This document shows, in pieces, positions 6,520 through 13,477 of a stretch of DNA of 17,155 nucleotides. This DNA is from Candidatus Bipolaricaulota bacterium (GTDB lineage: Bacteria; Bipolaricaulota; Bipolaricaulia; Bipolaricaulales; Bipolaricaulaceae): positions 1-17,155 of the forward strand of contig JAGGWU010000063.1 of NCBI GenBank assembly GCA_021163465.1, in the 5' to 3' direction. Numbering within the stretch: the first letter of the stretch is position 1; each line of letters opens with the position of its first letter. Below the pieces are notes generated by a model. That model saw nothing but the letters and a program-made list of their open reading frames with translations. It made no database searches and was not told the DNA's origin. The position numbers were made by a program, and so were the translations under genes.

Positions 6520-7938
6520 ATGGAAAAGCGCAAGGTGGGGATCCTGACCTTCTCCGATGGACGGGAGTCGGTGCACCGGGAGGTGGAGCCGATAAACCTA
6601 GAATTTCAACAGCGCCTGGCCCAGGCCCTACGCGAAACCGGCGAGGTGGAACCGGTAGAGGGGCAGGAGATCATTTGGACCGCCGAGCTCGCCCGCAACG
6701 AAGCCAAGCGCTTGGCCGACCAGGAGTGCGAGGCGACGATCTTCAACTTCGCGGTGTGGAGCTTCCCGCACCTCGCCGTCATCGCGGCCAAGTTCGCCCC
6801 TGGGCCGTTCCTCCTTTTCTCCAATATCAACCCCAAGTACCCCGGGATGGTGGGGATGCTGGCCTCCGCTGGAGCCCTGGACCAGGTGGGCGTCCCCCAC
6901 GGCCGCCTCTTCGGGGATATCCGCGACGGGGAAGTGTTGCGGAAGGTGCTCGCTTTTATTCGTGCCGCTTCGGCCATCAACCGCCTCCGGGGAGAGACCT
7001 TCGGCCTCTTCGGCGGCCGCCCCATGGGAATGTACACCGCGGTGGCCAATACGGATCAGTGGATGAAGCTCTTCGGGATCGATGTAGAGCACATCGACCA
7101 ATCGGAGATCATCCGCCGCGTAGAGCTCGCCCCCGCGGACGAGGTGGAGCATGCGTTCTCCTGGCTCACCGAGAAGGTGGGGAAGATCCGCTACGATGGA
7201 AAACAGCTGACGCCGGAGAAGCTCAAACTTCAGATCAAAAGCTATATCGCCGTGCGGGAGATGGCGCACGAATTCGGCCTCGATTTCCTCGGGATAAAAG
7301 CCCAGCCGGAGTTAACCGACAACTTCGTCACCATGGATCTCACTGAAGCATTCCTCAACGATCCTTACGACTGGAACGGGCCGAAGGAACCGCTGGTAGC
7401 GGCCACCGAGGCGGACATGGACGGAGCCCTCACCATGGAGATCCTCAAGCACATGAGCGGAGATCCAGTTCTGTTCGCCGACTTACGGCACTACGATGCT
7501 GAGCTCGGCGCCTTCGACCTCTGCAACTCCGGCAACCACGCCACCTATTACGCCGGCCACTCCCGCGATCCGGATGTGAACCTCCCCAAGGTGGAGTTCT
7601 ACCCTCAAGGCTTCTACTTCCCTGCCGGGGGCGCCGCGGTGCGCCACATCGCCGCCCCGGGAGAAGTTACCCTGGCTCGCCTGGCCCGGAGGAACGGCCG
7701 CTACTGGCTCGCTATCATCCCCGCCGAGTTCCTGGACCTACCTCCCGATGTGGCCGAGGCGAAGGCTGCCGCCACCCAGGTGGAATGGCCCCACGCCTTC
7801 GCCAAGTTGAGGGTAAGCCCGGATGAACTCCTTTCGGAATACGACTCGAACCACATCCACGGGGTCTACGGGGACTATGTCCCGGAGCTCATCTGGTTCG
7901 CGAAGCTCCTCGGCATCCCCTACCGGGTCTTCTCTTGA
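6520..7938 (+). CDS. L-fucose/L-arabinose isomerase-family protein
   Basis: This 472-residue protein belongs to the L-fucose isomerase superfamily, metal-dependent enzymes converting an aldose to its ketose. E. coli FucI is longer (about 590 residues), so this belongs to a shorter branch. The expected metal-site residues appear in order: Glu298 in TEADMDGALTMEIL, Asp321 in LFADLRHYD, and a histidine in NHIHGVYGDY (His445 or His447). HYDAELGAFDLCNSGNH follows the Asp motif, as in the family. A strong AAAGGAGG (6505-6512) lies just after the sialidase-like gene's stop. It is the last gene of the operon, and its final 19 bases overlap the convergent FGGY kinase. Together the two suggest an isomerase-kinase pair. 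The aldose, whether fucose, arabinose, xylose or another, cannot be fixed from sequence. Confidence 0.9.
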   Translation: MEKRKVGILTFSDGRESVHREVEPINLEFQQRLAQALRETGEVEPVEGQEIIWTAELARNEAKRLADQECEATIFNFAVWSFPHLAVIAAKFAPGPFLLFSNINPKYPGMVGMLASAGALDQVGVPHGRLFGDIRDGEVLRKVLAFIRAASAINRLRGETFGLFGGRPMGMYTAVANTDQWMKLFGIDVEHIDQSEIIRRVELAPADEVEHAFSWLTEKVGKIRYDGKQLTPEKLKLQIKSYIAVREMAHEFGLDFLGIKAQPELTDNFVTMDLTEAFLNDPYDWNGPKEPLVAATEADMDGALTMEILKHMSGDPVLFADLRHYDAELGAFDLCNSGNHATYYAGHSRDPDVNLPKVEFYPQGFYFPAGGAAVRHIAAPGEVTLARLARRNGRYWLAIIPAEFLDLPPDVAEAKAAATQVEWPHAFAKLRVSPDELLSEYDSNHIHGVYGDYVPELIWFAKLLGIPYRVFS

Positions 7939-9467
7939 GACAGGCGGGAGAGCTCGTGTAGTGCGTCCGCAAGAAGGCGGTAGAGGCGGCGGTAGAGGCG
8001 GTAGTAGCGGTCGTACACGGACCGTCTCCCCGGGTCGGGGTGGATCGGATCGGTGTAAGTAATCCACCCTTTTATCGCTCGGGGAGCCTCCACGAGGCCC
8101 GTGGCGAGCCCCACCAAAAGCGCGTCGGCCAGGGGCGCTCCAATGCCGCCCCTTAGGGCCCGGATGGGCCGCCCGGTGACATCGGCGATGATCTGAAGCC
8201 AAAGGGTGGACTTCGCCGCCCCGCCCACCACCACCGTTTCCTCGCCGACGGGCAAGTTCACCCCGATACCGGCCTCGATGGCATGCCGCAGGGAATACGC
8301 CCCCGCCTCCAAGAGGGCCCGGAAGAGGTGGGCTTTGGTGTGGGAGAGGGTAAGCCCTACGAACGCGCCCCGGGCCTCTGGATCCCACAGGGGCGCTCGT
8401 TCCCCCATGAAATAGGGAAGGGCCACGAGACCTTCACATCCGGGGGGAACCACCGCGGCCTCCTCGTCCAAGATGGAGTAGGGGTCACGCCCCTCCTCTT
8501 CCGCCCGCAGCACTTCCTCTCGGCCGAGCTGGTCCCGGAACCACCTCACAAGGGCTCCGGAAGTGGCAGAGCCTGCCCAAGTGTAGTAGAGTGTTTCTGG
8601 GTCGATCACGTGCGGCATGGAGACGAGCTCCCGCGCAAACCCCTCGCCCCGGTGGATGATCCCCCAGCAGGTGGAGGTCCCCATCATGGCCACGTTGTCC
8701 CCTCGGGAGAAAGCGCCGGCTGCCAGGGTCTCCATGGGGGCATCTATCCCCCCGGCGAGGACCGGAGTCCCGGGGCGGAGGCCCGAGAGTTTTGCTCCCT
8801 CTGCGGAGACCTCCCCCGCCACCTCCGCCGAGGGGACGATCCTTTGGGGCATAACCTCCAACGGGATTCCCAGGGCCTCGGCCATCTCCTCCGACCAGGT
8901 GTGGCAGCGGATGTCGTAGAGTCCACCTAGGTTGCCGGCGGAGGAATGGTCAATGGCCACCTCCCCCGTGAGCCGGTAGACGATATAGGCGTTAGGGGGG
9001 AGGAAGAGCCTTATCTTTCGCCAGTTGTGGGGCTCATGGTTTTTTATCCACAGGATCTTGGTGTAGCCGTAGTAGCTGTCGACCCAGTTCCCGGTGGCGG
9101 CGAACAGGCGATCCAAATCCACGTTTTCCCTAATCCAGCGGACCTCGGCCGTTGCCCGCCGGTCCATCCAGATCAAGCAGGGGCGTACGGGGCGCATCTT
9201 CTCGTCTAAAGGGATCCCGCTTCCCCCGTAAAGCCCGCTGATACATACTCCGGCCACTGCCCCAGGATCGATCGCCGAGACGAGTTCGCGGATCACCGCG
9301 CAGGCCGCCTCAAGCCACACATCCGGCCATTGTTCCGCCCAGAGGGGCTTGGGATGCAGCACCCCATATTCCCGGGACGCTTGTGCCACCACCTCTCCCG
9401 TGGGGCGGACCAGTGCCCCTTTGGTCACCTGAGTTCCCACGTCTATTCCCAACAAAAGCTCTCCCAT
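7920..9467 (-). CDS. FGGY-family carbohydrate kinase (xylulokinase/fuculokinase-like)
   Basis: This 515-residue ATP-dependent sugar kinase has the two actin-like domains of the FGGY family. Residues 7-17, GIDVGTQVTKG, form the first phosphate loop. LIWMDRRA (98-105) is the substrate-binding segment. Asp242 in AGGIDAPMETLAAG is the expected catalytic base, and VVVGGAAKSTLWLQIIADV near the C-terminus is the adenine-binding signature. A GGGAGG ribosome-binding site precedes the ATG. The gene lies opposite the sugar operon and overlaps the isomerase tail-to-tail, but the operator core of the operon's repressor is repeated 21 bases upstream of its start. It should therefore be co-regulated and phosphorylate the ketose made by the isomerase. 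Xylulose, fuculose and ribulose are all possible substrates; the family name alone does not decide. Confidence 0.92.
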   Translation of the reverse strand: MGELLLGIDVGTQVTKGALVRPTGEVVAQASREYGVLHPKPLWAEQWPDVWLEAACAVIRELVSAIDPGAVAGVCISGLYGGSGIPLDEKMRPVRPCLIWMDRRATAEVRWIRENVDLDRLFAATGNWVDSYYGYTKILWIKNHEPHNWRKIRLFLPPNAYIVYRLTGEVAIDHSSAGNLGGLYDIRCHTWSEEMAEALGIPLEVMPQRIVPSAEVAGEVSAEGAKLSGLRPGTPVLAGGIDAPMETLAAGAFSRGDNVAMMGTSTCWGIIHRGEGFARELVSMPHVIDPETLYYTWAGSATSGALVRWFRDQLGREEVLRAEEEGRDPYSILDEEAAVVPPGCEGLVALPYFMGERAPLWDPEARGAFVGLTLSHTKAHLFRALLEAGAYSLRHAIEAGIGVNLPVGEETVVVGGAAKSTLWLQIIADVTGRPIRALRGGIGAPLADALLVGLATGLVEAPRAIKGWITYTDPIHPDPGRRSVYDRYYRLYRRLYRLLADALHELSRLSQEKTR

Positions 9468-9487
9468 CCTGGCCTCCCGAAGGGATT

Positions 9488-9499
9488 TTAAACGTTTAC
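9488..9499. promoter_or_regulatory. Second copy of the LacI-type operator, upstream of the FGGY kinase
   Basis: Read on the reverse strand, this is GTAAACGTTTAA, identical over 12 bases to the operator core at 473-484, and it contains the perfect palindrome TAAACGTTTA (9489-9498). It lies in the 50-base gap between the NUDIX gene's stop and the kinase start. A TAAAAT on the reverse strand (9485-9490) could be a -10 box but has no convincing -35, so I do not call the promoter separately. Confidence 0.75.
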
Positions 9500-9517
9500 G
9501 CTACGGAAGGAAAAAGA

Positions 9518-10057
9518 TCACCTGAGATCCTCGAAAAGGGACAGGGACGTGGATCCTTTGCCCCCTCCGAAGCGGGAAAGGAGAAACGCCAGCGCAGCGA
9601 GGGTCTTGCCATCCCCCGGTTCCCCCTGGGCTGCTTCCTCCAAGACATCCCGGGGATCGCGGAAGCAAAGCTCCGCGATTTCACCCTTCAGCTGGGGTTC
9701 GAGATCTCCCTCCAGCCCCTCGGCGAGGAAAAGATGCATGAGCTCGTTAAGGATGCCGGGCGAGGTGTAGAAGGTCCCCAGCTTCCGCCACCTCCGCGCC
9801 CGGAGTCCCGTCTCCTCCCAAAGCTCCCGCTGGGCACACCTGAGCGGACTTTCCCCGGGCTCCAACGTCCCCGCGGGGATCTCCCACAATGCCCGTCCCG
9901 CCCCATACCGGTGCTGGCGCACGAGAAGCACCTCGCCCCTTTCGTTCAGGGCGAGGATCGCCACCGCTCCTGGATGCTCCACGACCTCCCGAGGACCCCG
10001 TTCCGTTTCCTCCACACGGACCGAGATGAGCCGCCCGCGAAATACGTACTCCCCCAT
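9518..10057 (-). CDS. NUDIX hydrolase, ADP-ribose pyrophosphatase-like
   Basis: This 179-residue hydrolase cleaves a nucleoside diphosphate linked to another group; ADP-ribose and other ADP-sugars are the usual substrates for relatives of this shape. The Nudix box is complete: Gly63, Glu69, then RELWEETGL (77-85), which fits G-x5-E-x7-REUxEExGU exactly. The sequence before it, VLLVRQHRYGAGRALWEIPA, is typical of the ADP-ribose pyrophosphatase group. I chose ATG 10057 because the frame upstream, to a GTG at 10105, is merely a translation of the 7-base repeats there. No good Shine-Dalgarno is visible for either start. It lies downstream of the oxidoreductase genes across a 72-base gap holding the repeats, and upstream of the FGGY kinase. 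A link to either pathway is not demonstrated. Confidence 0.9.
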   Translation of the reverse strand: MGEYVFRGRLISVRVEETERGPREVVEHPGAVAILALNERGEVLLVRQHRYGAGRALWEIPAGTLEPGESPLRCAQRELWEETGLRARRWRKLGTFYTSPGILNELMHLFLAEGLEGDLEPQLKGEIAELCFRDPRDVLEEAAQGEPGDGKTLAALAFLLSRFGGGKGSTSLSLFEDLR

Positions 10058-10062
10058 CAGCA

Positions 10063-10133
10063 GTGATGGGTGATCGGTAATGAGTGATGCGTTCCGCGCC
10101 ACCACCCGTCACCCATCACTCATCACCCATCAC
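10063..10133. repeat. Inverted pair of heptamer repeat arrays
   Basis: Four 7-base units on the + strand (10063-10090: GTGATGG, GTGATCG, GTAATGA, GTGATGC) face four on the - strand (10133-10106: GTGATGG, GTGATGA, GTGATGG, GTGACGG), with 15 bases between. The outer 12 bases (10063-10074 and 10122-10133) are perfectly complementary, and alternative pairings are possible because the units repeat. The right array contains the stop codon of the oxidoreductase gamma gene. No poly-T follows, so a simple terminator is not obvious. Confidence 0.8.
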
Positions 10134-10681
10134 GCAAGATATTTTTCCGCCTCCGAAAAGCCCCGCCGTAGAGCCCTCCGGTTCAGCTCGATCAGCTTAT
10201 CCCGTCCCCGCCCGCGGAGCTCCTCCTCCATCGCCTCTTCTACGGCTTCAAGCGGCAACACGTCCAGCCCCCGAACCAATGCCCCTAGGGCCACCATGTT
10301 TAGCACCCTCGGGTTTCCGAGTTCGGCGGCGATGTCGTTGGCGGGAACCGGGACGGCTCGCACATCGTGCCGCTTCACGGCCCGCTTAACCAGGGAGCTG
10401 TTCACCACGATTACGCCCCCCGCCGCCACCCGGCCCTCGAACCTGTCCAACGAGGGAGCGTTCATGGCCACCAGGGCCTCGGGGTTGTCCACCACCGGGG
10501 AACCTATTGGGGAGTCGGCCACTACCACCGTGCAGTTGGCCGTACCCCCCCGCATTTCCGGCCCATATGAGGGAAGCCAGGTGACCTCCAACCCCCGATT
10601 CATCCCCGCCCGAGCTAGGATCTTCCCCGCAAGCAGGATCCCCTGTCCGCCGAAACCCGCGAAGATTACCGCCTTTTCCAT
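10130..10681 (-). CDS. 2-oxoacid:ferredoxin oxidoreductase, gamma subunit
   Basis: This 183-residue subunit is the small gamma part of a pyruvate/2-oxoglutarate/2-oxoisovalerate-type ferredoxin oxidoreductase, which oxidatively decarboxylates a 2-oxoacid to its acyl-CoA and passes electrons to ferredoxin. The N-terminal signature is clear: VIFAGFGGQGILLAGKILA, then WLPSYGPEMRGGTANCTVV, both highly typical of the gamma domain. The length matches free-standing gamma subunits of four-subunit enzymes. The start lies three bases after the beta subunit's stop, so the genes are one transcription unit. The last sense codon is GCG and the TGA stop falls within the 7-base repeat array, so the repeat may have replaced the original end. 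The substrate is more likely a branched-chain 2-oxoacid or 2-oxoglutarate than pyruvate, judging from the alpha subunit. Confidence 0.93.
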   Translation of the reverse strand: MEKAVIFAGFGGQGILLAGKILARAGMNRGLEVTWLPSYGPEMRGGTANCTVVVADSPIGSPVVDNPEALVAMNAPSLDRFEGRVAAGGVIVVNSSLVKRAVKRHDVRAVPVPANDIAAELGNPRVLNMVALGALVRGLDVLPLEAVEEAMEEELRGRGRDKLIELNRRALRRGFSEAEKYLA

Positions 10682-10684
10682 CGC

Positions 10685-11452
10685 TCACCCCACGTCCTTC
10701 AGATCCCCCAACGGATAAACTTTCACCACGTGCTCCGCCACCCACCGCCCCGCCTCCACCGGGGTCATCCGCCAGTTGGTGGGACAGGTGGAGAGGATCT
10801 CCACCAGGGAAAAGCCCTTTCCCTCCAGCTGGTTCCGGAACGCCTTCAGGATCGCCTGTTTGGCCCTGACGATGTGCCTGTAGTCGAACACCGCTTGACG
10901 GGTTATATACGCGGGTCCCTCCAGTTGAGCCAGCATCTCGGAGATCTTCAACGGGTATCCGTGCAACCGTGGCTCCCGCCCCAACGGGGTGGTGGTGGTC
11001 CGCTGGCCCGGCAAGGTGGTGGGGGCCATCTCTCCCCCCGTCATCCCGTAGACCCCGTTGTTGACGAAGATGACAGTGATGTTCTCGCCCCGATTGGCGG
11101 CATGGACCGTCTCCGCGGCCCCGATGGCCGCGAGGTCCCCGTCCCCCTGATAGGTGAACACCACGAGGTCCGGCCGGGCCCGCTTTATCCCCGTGGCCAC
11201 CGCGCACGCCCTTCCGTGGGCCGCCTGCACGAAATCGCAGTTGAAGAAGCGGTCAAGGAAGACCGCACAGCCCACGGGTGAGATCCCCACCGTCCGCTCC
11301 AGGATCCCCAGCTCGTCTATGGCCTCGGCCACAAGCCGGGTGATGATCCCGTGGTGACACCCGGGACAATAGGTGTACTTCGCATCGCTCAAAGCCTTGG
11401 GCTTTGAGAATACCTTCACGTACCCTTCGGGTATCGCTGCTTCAACCGACAT
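10685..11452 (-). CDS. 2-oxoacid:ferredoxin oxidoreductase, beta (TPP-binding) subunit
   Basis: This 255-residue subunit binds thiamine pyrophosphate and one [4Fe-4S] cluster. Cluster ligands are visible as CPGC (29-32) with further candidates at Cys62 and Cys223 (STCPTNW). The TPP-binding motif starts at GDGDLAAIG (103-111) and ends at the paired Asn131-Asn132 of VIFVNNGVYGMTGGEMAPTT, as the family requires. The CPTNW and GGEMAPTT segments are typical of 2-oxoglutarate/2-oxoisovalerate-type enzymes. Its ATG lies inside the end of the alpha gene, an 11-base overlap, implying coupled translation and equal amounts of both subunits. It works in the cytoplasm with the alpha, gamma and ferredoxin-like delta subunits encoded on either side. 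Confidence 0.94.
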   Translation of the reverse strand: MSVEAAIPEGYVKVFSKPKALSDAKYTYCPGCHHGIITRLVAEAIDELGILERTVGISPVGCAVFLDRFFNCDFVQAAHGRACAVATGIKRARPDLVVFTYQGDGDLAAIGAAETVHAANRGENITVIFVNNGVYGMTGGEMAPTTLPGQRTTTTPLGREPRLHGYPLKISEMLAQLEGPAYITRQAVFDYRHIVRAKQAILKAFRNQLEGKGFSLVEILSTCPTNWRMTPVEAGRWVAEHVVKVYPLGDLKDVG

Positions 11453-12494
11453 ATTTCCTCACCTCTTCCAGGATCCGCTTGGGGGATGGGACCACCCCCC
11501 CAAGCTCGCCGTAGAAGGGCGTCTCCGCCCTCCCCTCTACCGCCAGCCGTACATCCTCCCACATCTGGCCCGCCGAGAGCTCCACCGTGAGCACGGTCCT
11601 CACCCTTTCCGCCAGCTCACGAACCGGCTCGTACGGGAAAGGCCAAAGGGTGATGGGACGCAAAAGGCCCACCTTGATGCCCTCCTGCCGGGCCAATCTC
11701 ACCACCGTCTTCGCGATCCGCCCCATGGTGCCGTAGGCAACGATCAGGAGCTCGGCGTCCTCGGTTTCCACCTCCTCCCACCGGACCTCGTTCCGTTCGA
11801 TCTCGCGGTAGGTCTCCTGGAGGGCGAGGCTCATCTCCTTGAGGCCCTCGGGTTCCAGGTCGAAGGAGGTGATCACGTTCTTGGGACGTCCTTTGGCACC
11901 GGTCACCGCCCAGGGCCGCTCCGGGATGTCCTCCGGCTCCACCGGCTCGGGGAGCTCCACCGGCTCCATCATCTGGCCGATCATCCCGTCGGCGAGGATC
12001 ATGGCCGGGACGCGATACCGATCGGAGAGCTCGAACGCCAACCGCACAAGCTCCGCCGCCTCGGGGACGGTGGAAGGAGCGAGGACGATCAGGTGGTAAT
12101 CGCCATGACCCCCTCCCTTCGTGGCCTGGAAGTAATCCCCTTGAGCGGGGGCGATGTTCCCCAACCCGGGTCCCCCCCGCATCATGTTCACGATCACACA
12201 CGGAAGCCGGGCCATGGCGATGTAGGAGATCCCTTCTTGTTTCAGGCTTATCCCCGGGGAGGAGGAGGATGTCATGGCGCGCACCCCCGCGGCGGCGGCC
12301 CCGTAGACCATGTTTATCGCCGCCACCTCCGATTCCGCTTGCAGGAAGACCCCGCCCCGTTTGGGAAGCTCCCTGGCCATGTATTCCACCAACTCCCCTT
12401 GGGGGGTGATGGGGTAGCAGAAGTAGCATTTGAGGCCGGAGCGGATGGCGGCCTCGGCGATGGCCTCGTTCCCCCGCATAAGGACCCTGCTCAT
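11442..12494 (-). CDS. vorB: 2-oxoacid:ferredoxin oxidoreductase, alpha subunit (VorB-type)
   Basis: This 350-residue subunit carries the pyrimidine-binding and CoA-side domains of the enzyme. YFCYPITPQGELVEYMA near the N-terminus is the family's conserved YPITP region. AESEVAAINMVYGAAAAGVR, then TSSSSPGISLKQEGISYIA and MMRGGPGLGNIAPAQGDYFQ form the highly conserved core. This exact style is what is usually annotated as VorB, the alpha subunit of 3-methyl-2-oxobutanoate (branched-chain) ferredoxin oxidoreductase. 2-Oxoglutarate enzymes (KorA) are close relatives, so the acid used is not certain. The ATG overlaps the delta subunit's stop by four bases (ATGA). Such enzymes link amino-acid fermentation, or reductive CoA-ester carboxylation, to ferredoxin in anaerobes. 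Confidence 0.93.
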   Translation of the reverse strand: MSRVLMRGNEAIAEAAIRSGLKCYFCYPITPQGELVEYMARELPKRGGVFLQAESEVAAINMVYGAAAAGVRAMTSSSSPGISLKQEGISYIAMARLPCVIVNMMRGGPGLGNIAPAQGDYFQATKGGGHGDYHLIVLAPSTVPEAAELVRLAFELSDRYRVPAMILADGMIGQMMEPVELPEPVEPEDIPERPWAVTGAKGRPKNVITSFDLEPEGLKEMSLALQETYREIERNEVRWEEVETEDAELLIVAYGTMGRIAKTVVRLARQEGIKVGLLRPITLWPFPYEPVRELAERVRTVLTVELSAGQMWEDVRLAVEGRAETPFYGELGGVVPSPKRILEEVRKYVG

Positions 12495-12724
12495 GCCGCC
12501 TCCTTCGTTGGCTCCTGCCGGTAGACCTCTAAGGCCACATCAGGACACACGTTGGCGCAGATGGCGCAGCCGGTGCACTTGTCCGGGTGCTCCATGTACA
12601 CCACCCGGTAGCCGGAGGAGTTGTACTCGGACGAGAAGCCGAGCACCCCGAACGGGCAAGCCTCGATACAGAGGCCACACCCCTTACACCGCTCTTTGTC
12701 CACCACCACGATCCCCTTCGGCAT
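12491..12724 (-). CDS. 2-oxoacid:ferredoxin oxidoreductase, delta (ferredoxin-like) subunit
   Basis: This 77-residue protein holds two [4Fe-4S] clusters of the bacterial ferredoxin type. The ligand sets are CKGCGLCIEACP (Cys13, 16, 19, 23) and CTGCAICANVCP (Cys50, 53, 56, 60). The 26-residue insert between them, rich in Ser and Tyr, is typical of delta subunits. It relays electrons from the catalytic core to free ferredoxin. A strong GGGAGGGAGG precedes the ATG directly, and the gene begins nine bases after the S1-like gene. Gene order delta-alpha-beta-gamma is the usual one for four-subunit oxidoreductases of the 2-oxoglutarate/2-oxoisovalerate branch. No residue expected for cluster binding is missing. 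Confidence 0.94.
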   Translation of the reverse strand: MPKGIVVVDKERCKGCGLCIEACPFGVLGFSSEYNSSGYRVVYMEHPDKCTGCAICANVCPDVALEVYRQEPTKEAA

Positions 12725-12733
12725 CCTCCCTCC

Positions 12734-13156
12734 CTATCCGCGAAGCCCAGACCGACTCCTCTTACGCCTGAGGCGCTCCAGCGCCCGTTCTGCTTCGGAG
12801 ATCCAGCGGGCCAGCCTTTCCTCCACCGGAACCTCCCGGGGACGGCCTCCCGACTTGGGCAGGGAAAGCCGCTTCTCCCTGAGAAAACGCCGCACCCTTT
12901 CCGCTTCCCGTTGGAGTTCGTATAGGTCCCGATCCGCCTCCGTTACCTGAAGCTGGGACAATATCGGCATGCCCTCTCCGTCCGAGGCGACGACCTTGAG
13001 CAGAAATCGCTGCCCTACGCGGAGTTCATCCCCTGCCTCCTCCCGCGGGAGGAAGCCTTCCCCCGTATCCCAGCGAACCACGGCACCCCGGTCCGCTGTC
13101 TCCACCACCGTGCCTTCCACCAGGTCCCCGATCTTCAAGTCACGTTCCCTTCCCAT
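12734..13156 (-). CDS. Small S1-like RNA-binding protein with helical C-terminus
   Basis: This 140-residue protein starts with what looks like an S1 (OB-fold) RNA-binding domain: LKIGDLVEGTVVETADRGAV and then GEGFLPREEAGDEL, followed by RVGQRFLLKVV. These match the S1 pattern of a glycine-rich first strand and a GFLP turn. The rest (about 75-140) is charged and mostly helical, rich in Arg and Glu (for example LQREAERVRRFLREKR), perhaps a coiled coil or an RNA/ribosome-binding tail. I chose ATG 13156, preceded by AAAGGAAGGG, because the longer reading frame would run through the rpmB terminator. No promoter is obvious in the 31 bases between terminator and start, so expression may depend on readthrough. 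It is followed after nine bases by the oxidoreductase genes. A function beyond RNA binding is not known to me. Confidence 0.7.
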   Translation of the reverse strand: MGRERDLKIGDLVEGTVVETADRGAVVRWDTGEGFLPREEAGDELRVGQRFLLKVVASDGEGMPILSQLQVTEADRDLYELQREAERVRRFLREKRLSLPKSGGRPREVPVEERLARWISEAERALERLRRKRSRSGLRG

Positions 13157-13187
13157 CCCTTCCTTTTGCGAGACGCCCGAGGCAAAT

Positions 13188-13226
13188 AAAAAAGCCCGCC
13201 TCGCCATCTCCGGGATGGCGGCAGGC
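13188..13226 (-). terminator. Intrinsic terminator after rpmB
   Basis: On the - strand, GCCTGCC pairs with GGCGGGC (one G-T pair) and inner GCCATC pairs with GATGGC around a 5-base loop, with a 2-base GA bulge, then TTTTTT (13193-13188). This is a textbook intrinsic terminator for transcripts coming from tsaB and rpmB. It starts 62 bases beyond the rpmB stop; the bases between (13227-13288) hold nothing else recognisable. Confidence 0.85.
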
Positions 13227-13288
13227 AACCGAGGTCGCGGATCCCCGCAATCCATCCACGGGCTCGGACAAATCCCTCCCCAGGTTCC

Positions 13289-13477
13289 TCACCCCTTTAG
13301 AACCTTTCCCGCCTTGATGCACCGGGTGCAGACCCACATCCGGCGGCGCCGGCCTTGGTAGATGACCCGCACCCGCTGGAGGTTGGGGGCACGGATACGG
13401 CGCGACTTCCGGCCCGAGTGGGAGACGGAATGGCCGTAATCAGGTTTTTTGCCGCAGATCTCACATCTTCTGCCCAT
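13289..13477 (-). CDS. rpmB: 50S ribosomal protein L28, zinc-ribbon form
   Basis: This 62-residue protein is bacterial ribosomal protein L28, a component of the large subunit. MGRRCEICGKKPDYGHSVSH at the start and RRRRMWVCTRCIKAGKVLKG at the end are diagnostic. Cys5, Cys8, Cys50 and Cys53 form the zinc-binding set of the C+ type, which many bacteria have lost in favour of a C- type. A strong AAGGAGGG ribosome-binding site lies within the end of tsaB, and the first 17 bases of the gene overlap tsaB in another frame. A clear intrinsic terminator follows. Size and motifs are complete; there is no doubt about the identity. Confidence 0.97.
   Translation of the reverse strand: MGRRCEICGKKPDYGHSVSHSGRKSRRIRAPNLQRVRVIYQGRRRRMWVCTRCIKAGKVLKG

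Noticed and set aside
486..7938. Sialic-acid catabolic operon (sialidase plus N-acetylneuraminate lyase)
   Set aside because: The aldolase and propeller folds invite this reading, but there is no ManNAc kinase or epimerase, no GlcNAc-6-P deacetylase or deaminase, no signal peptide or FRIP motif on the propeller protein, and the isomerase and FGGY kinase do not belong to that pathway.
10058..10105. A longer N-terminus for the NUDIX protein
   Set aside because: The extra residues are a translation of the 7-base repeats and the bases between the arrays, and begin with a GTG lacking a ribosome-binding site.
10063..10133. Short CRISPR array
   Set aside because: The units are 7 bases with no spacers between them and point in opposite directions; no cas genes are near.
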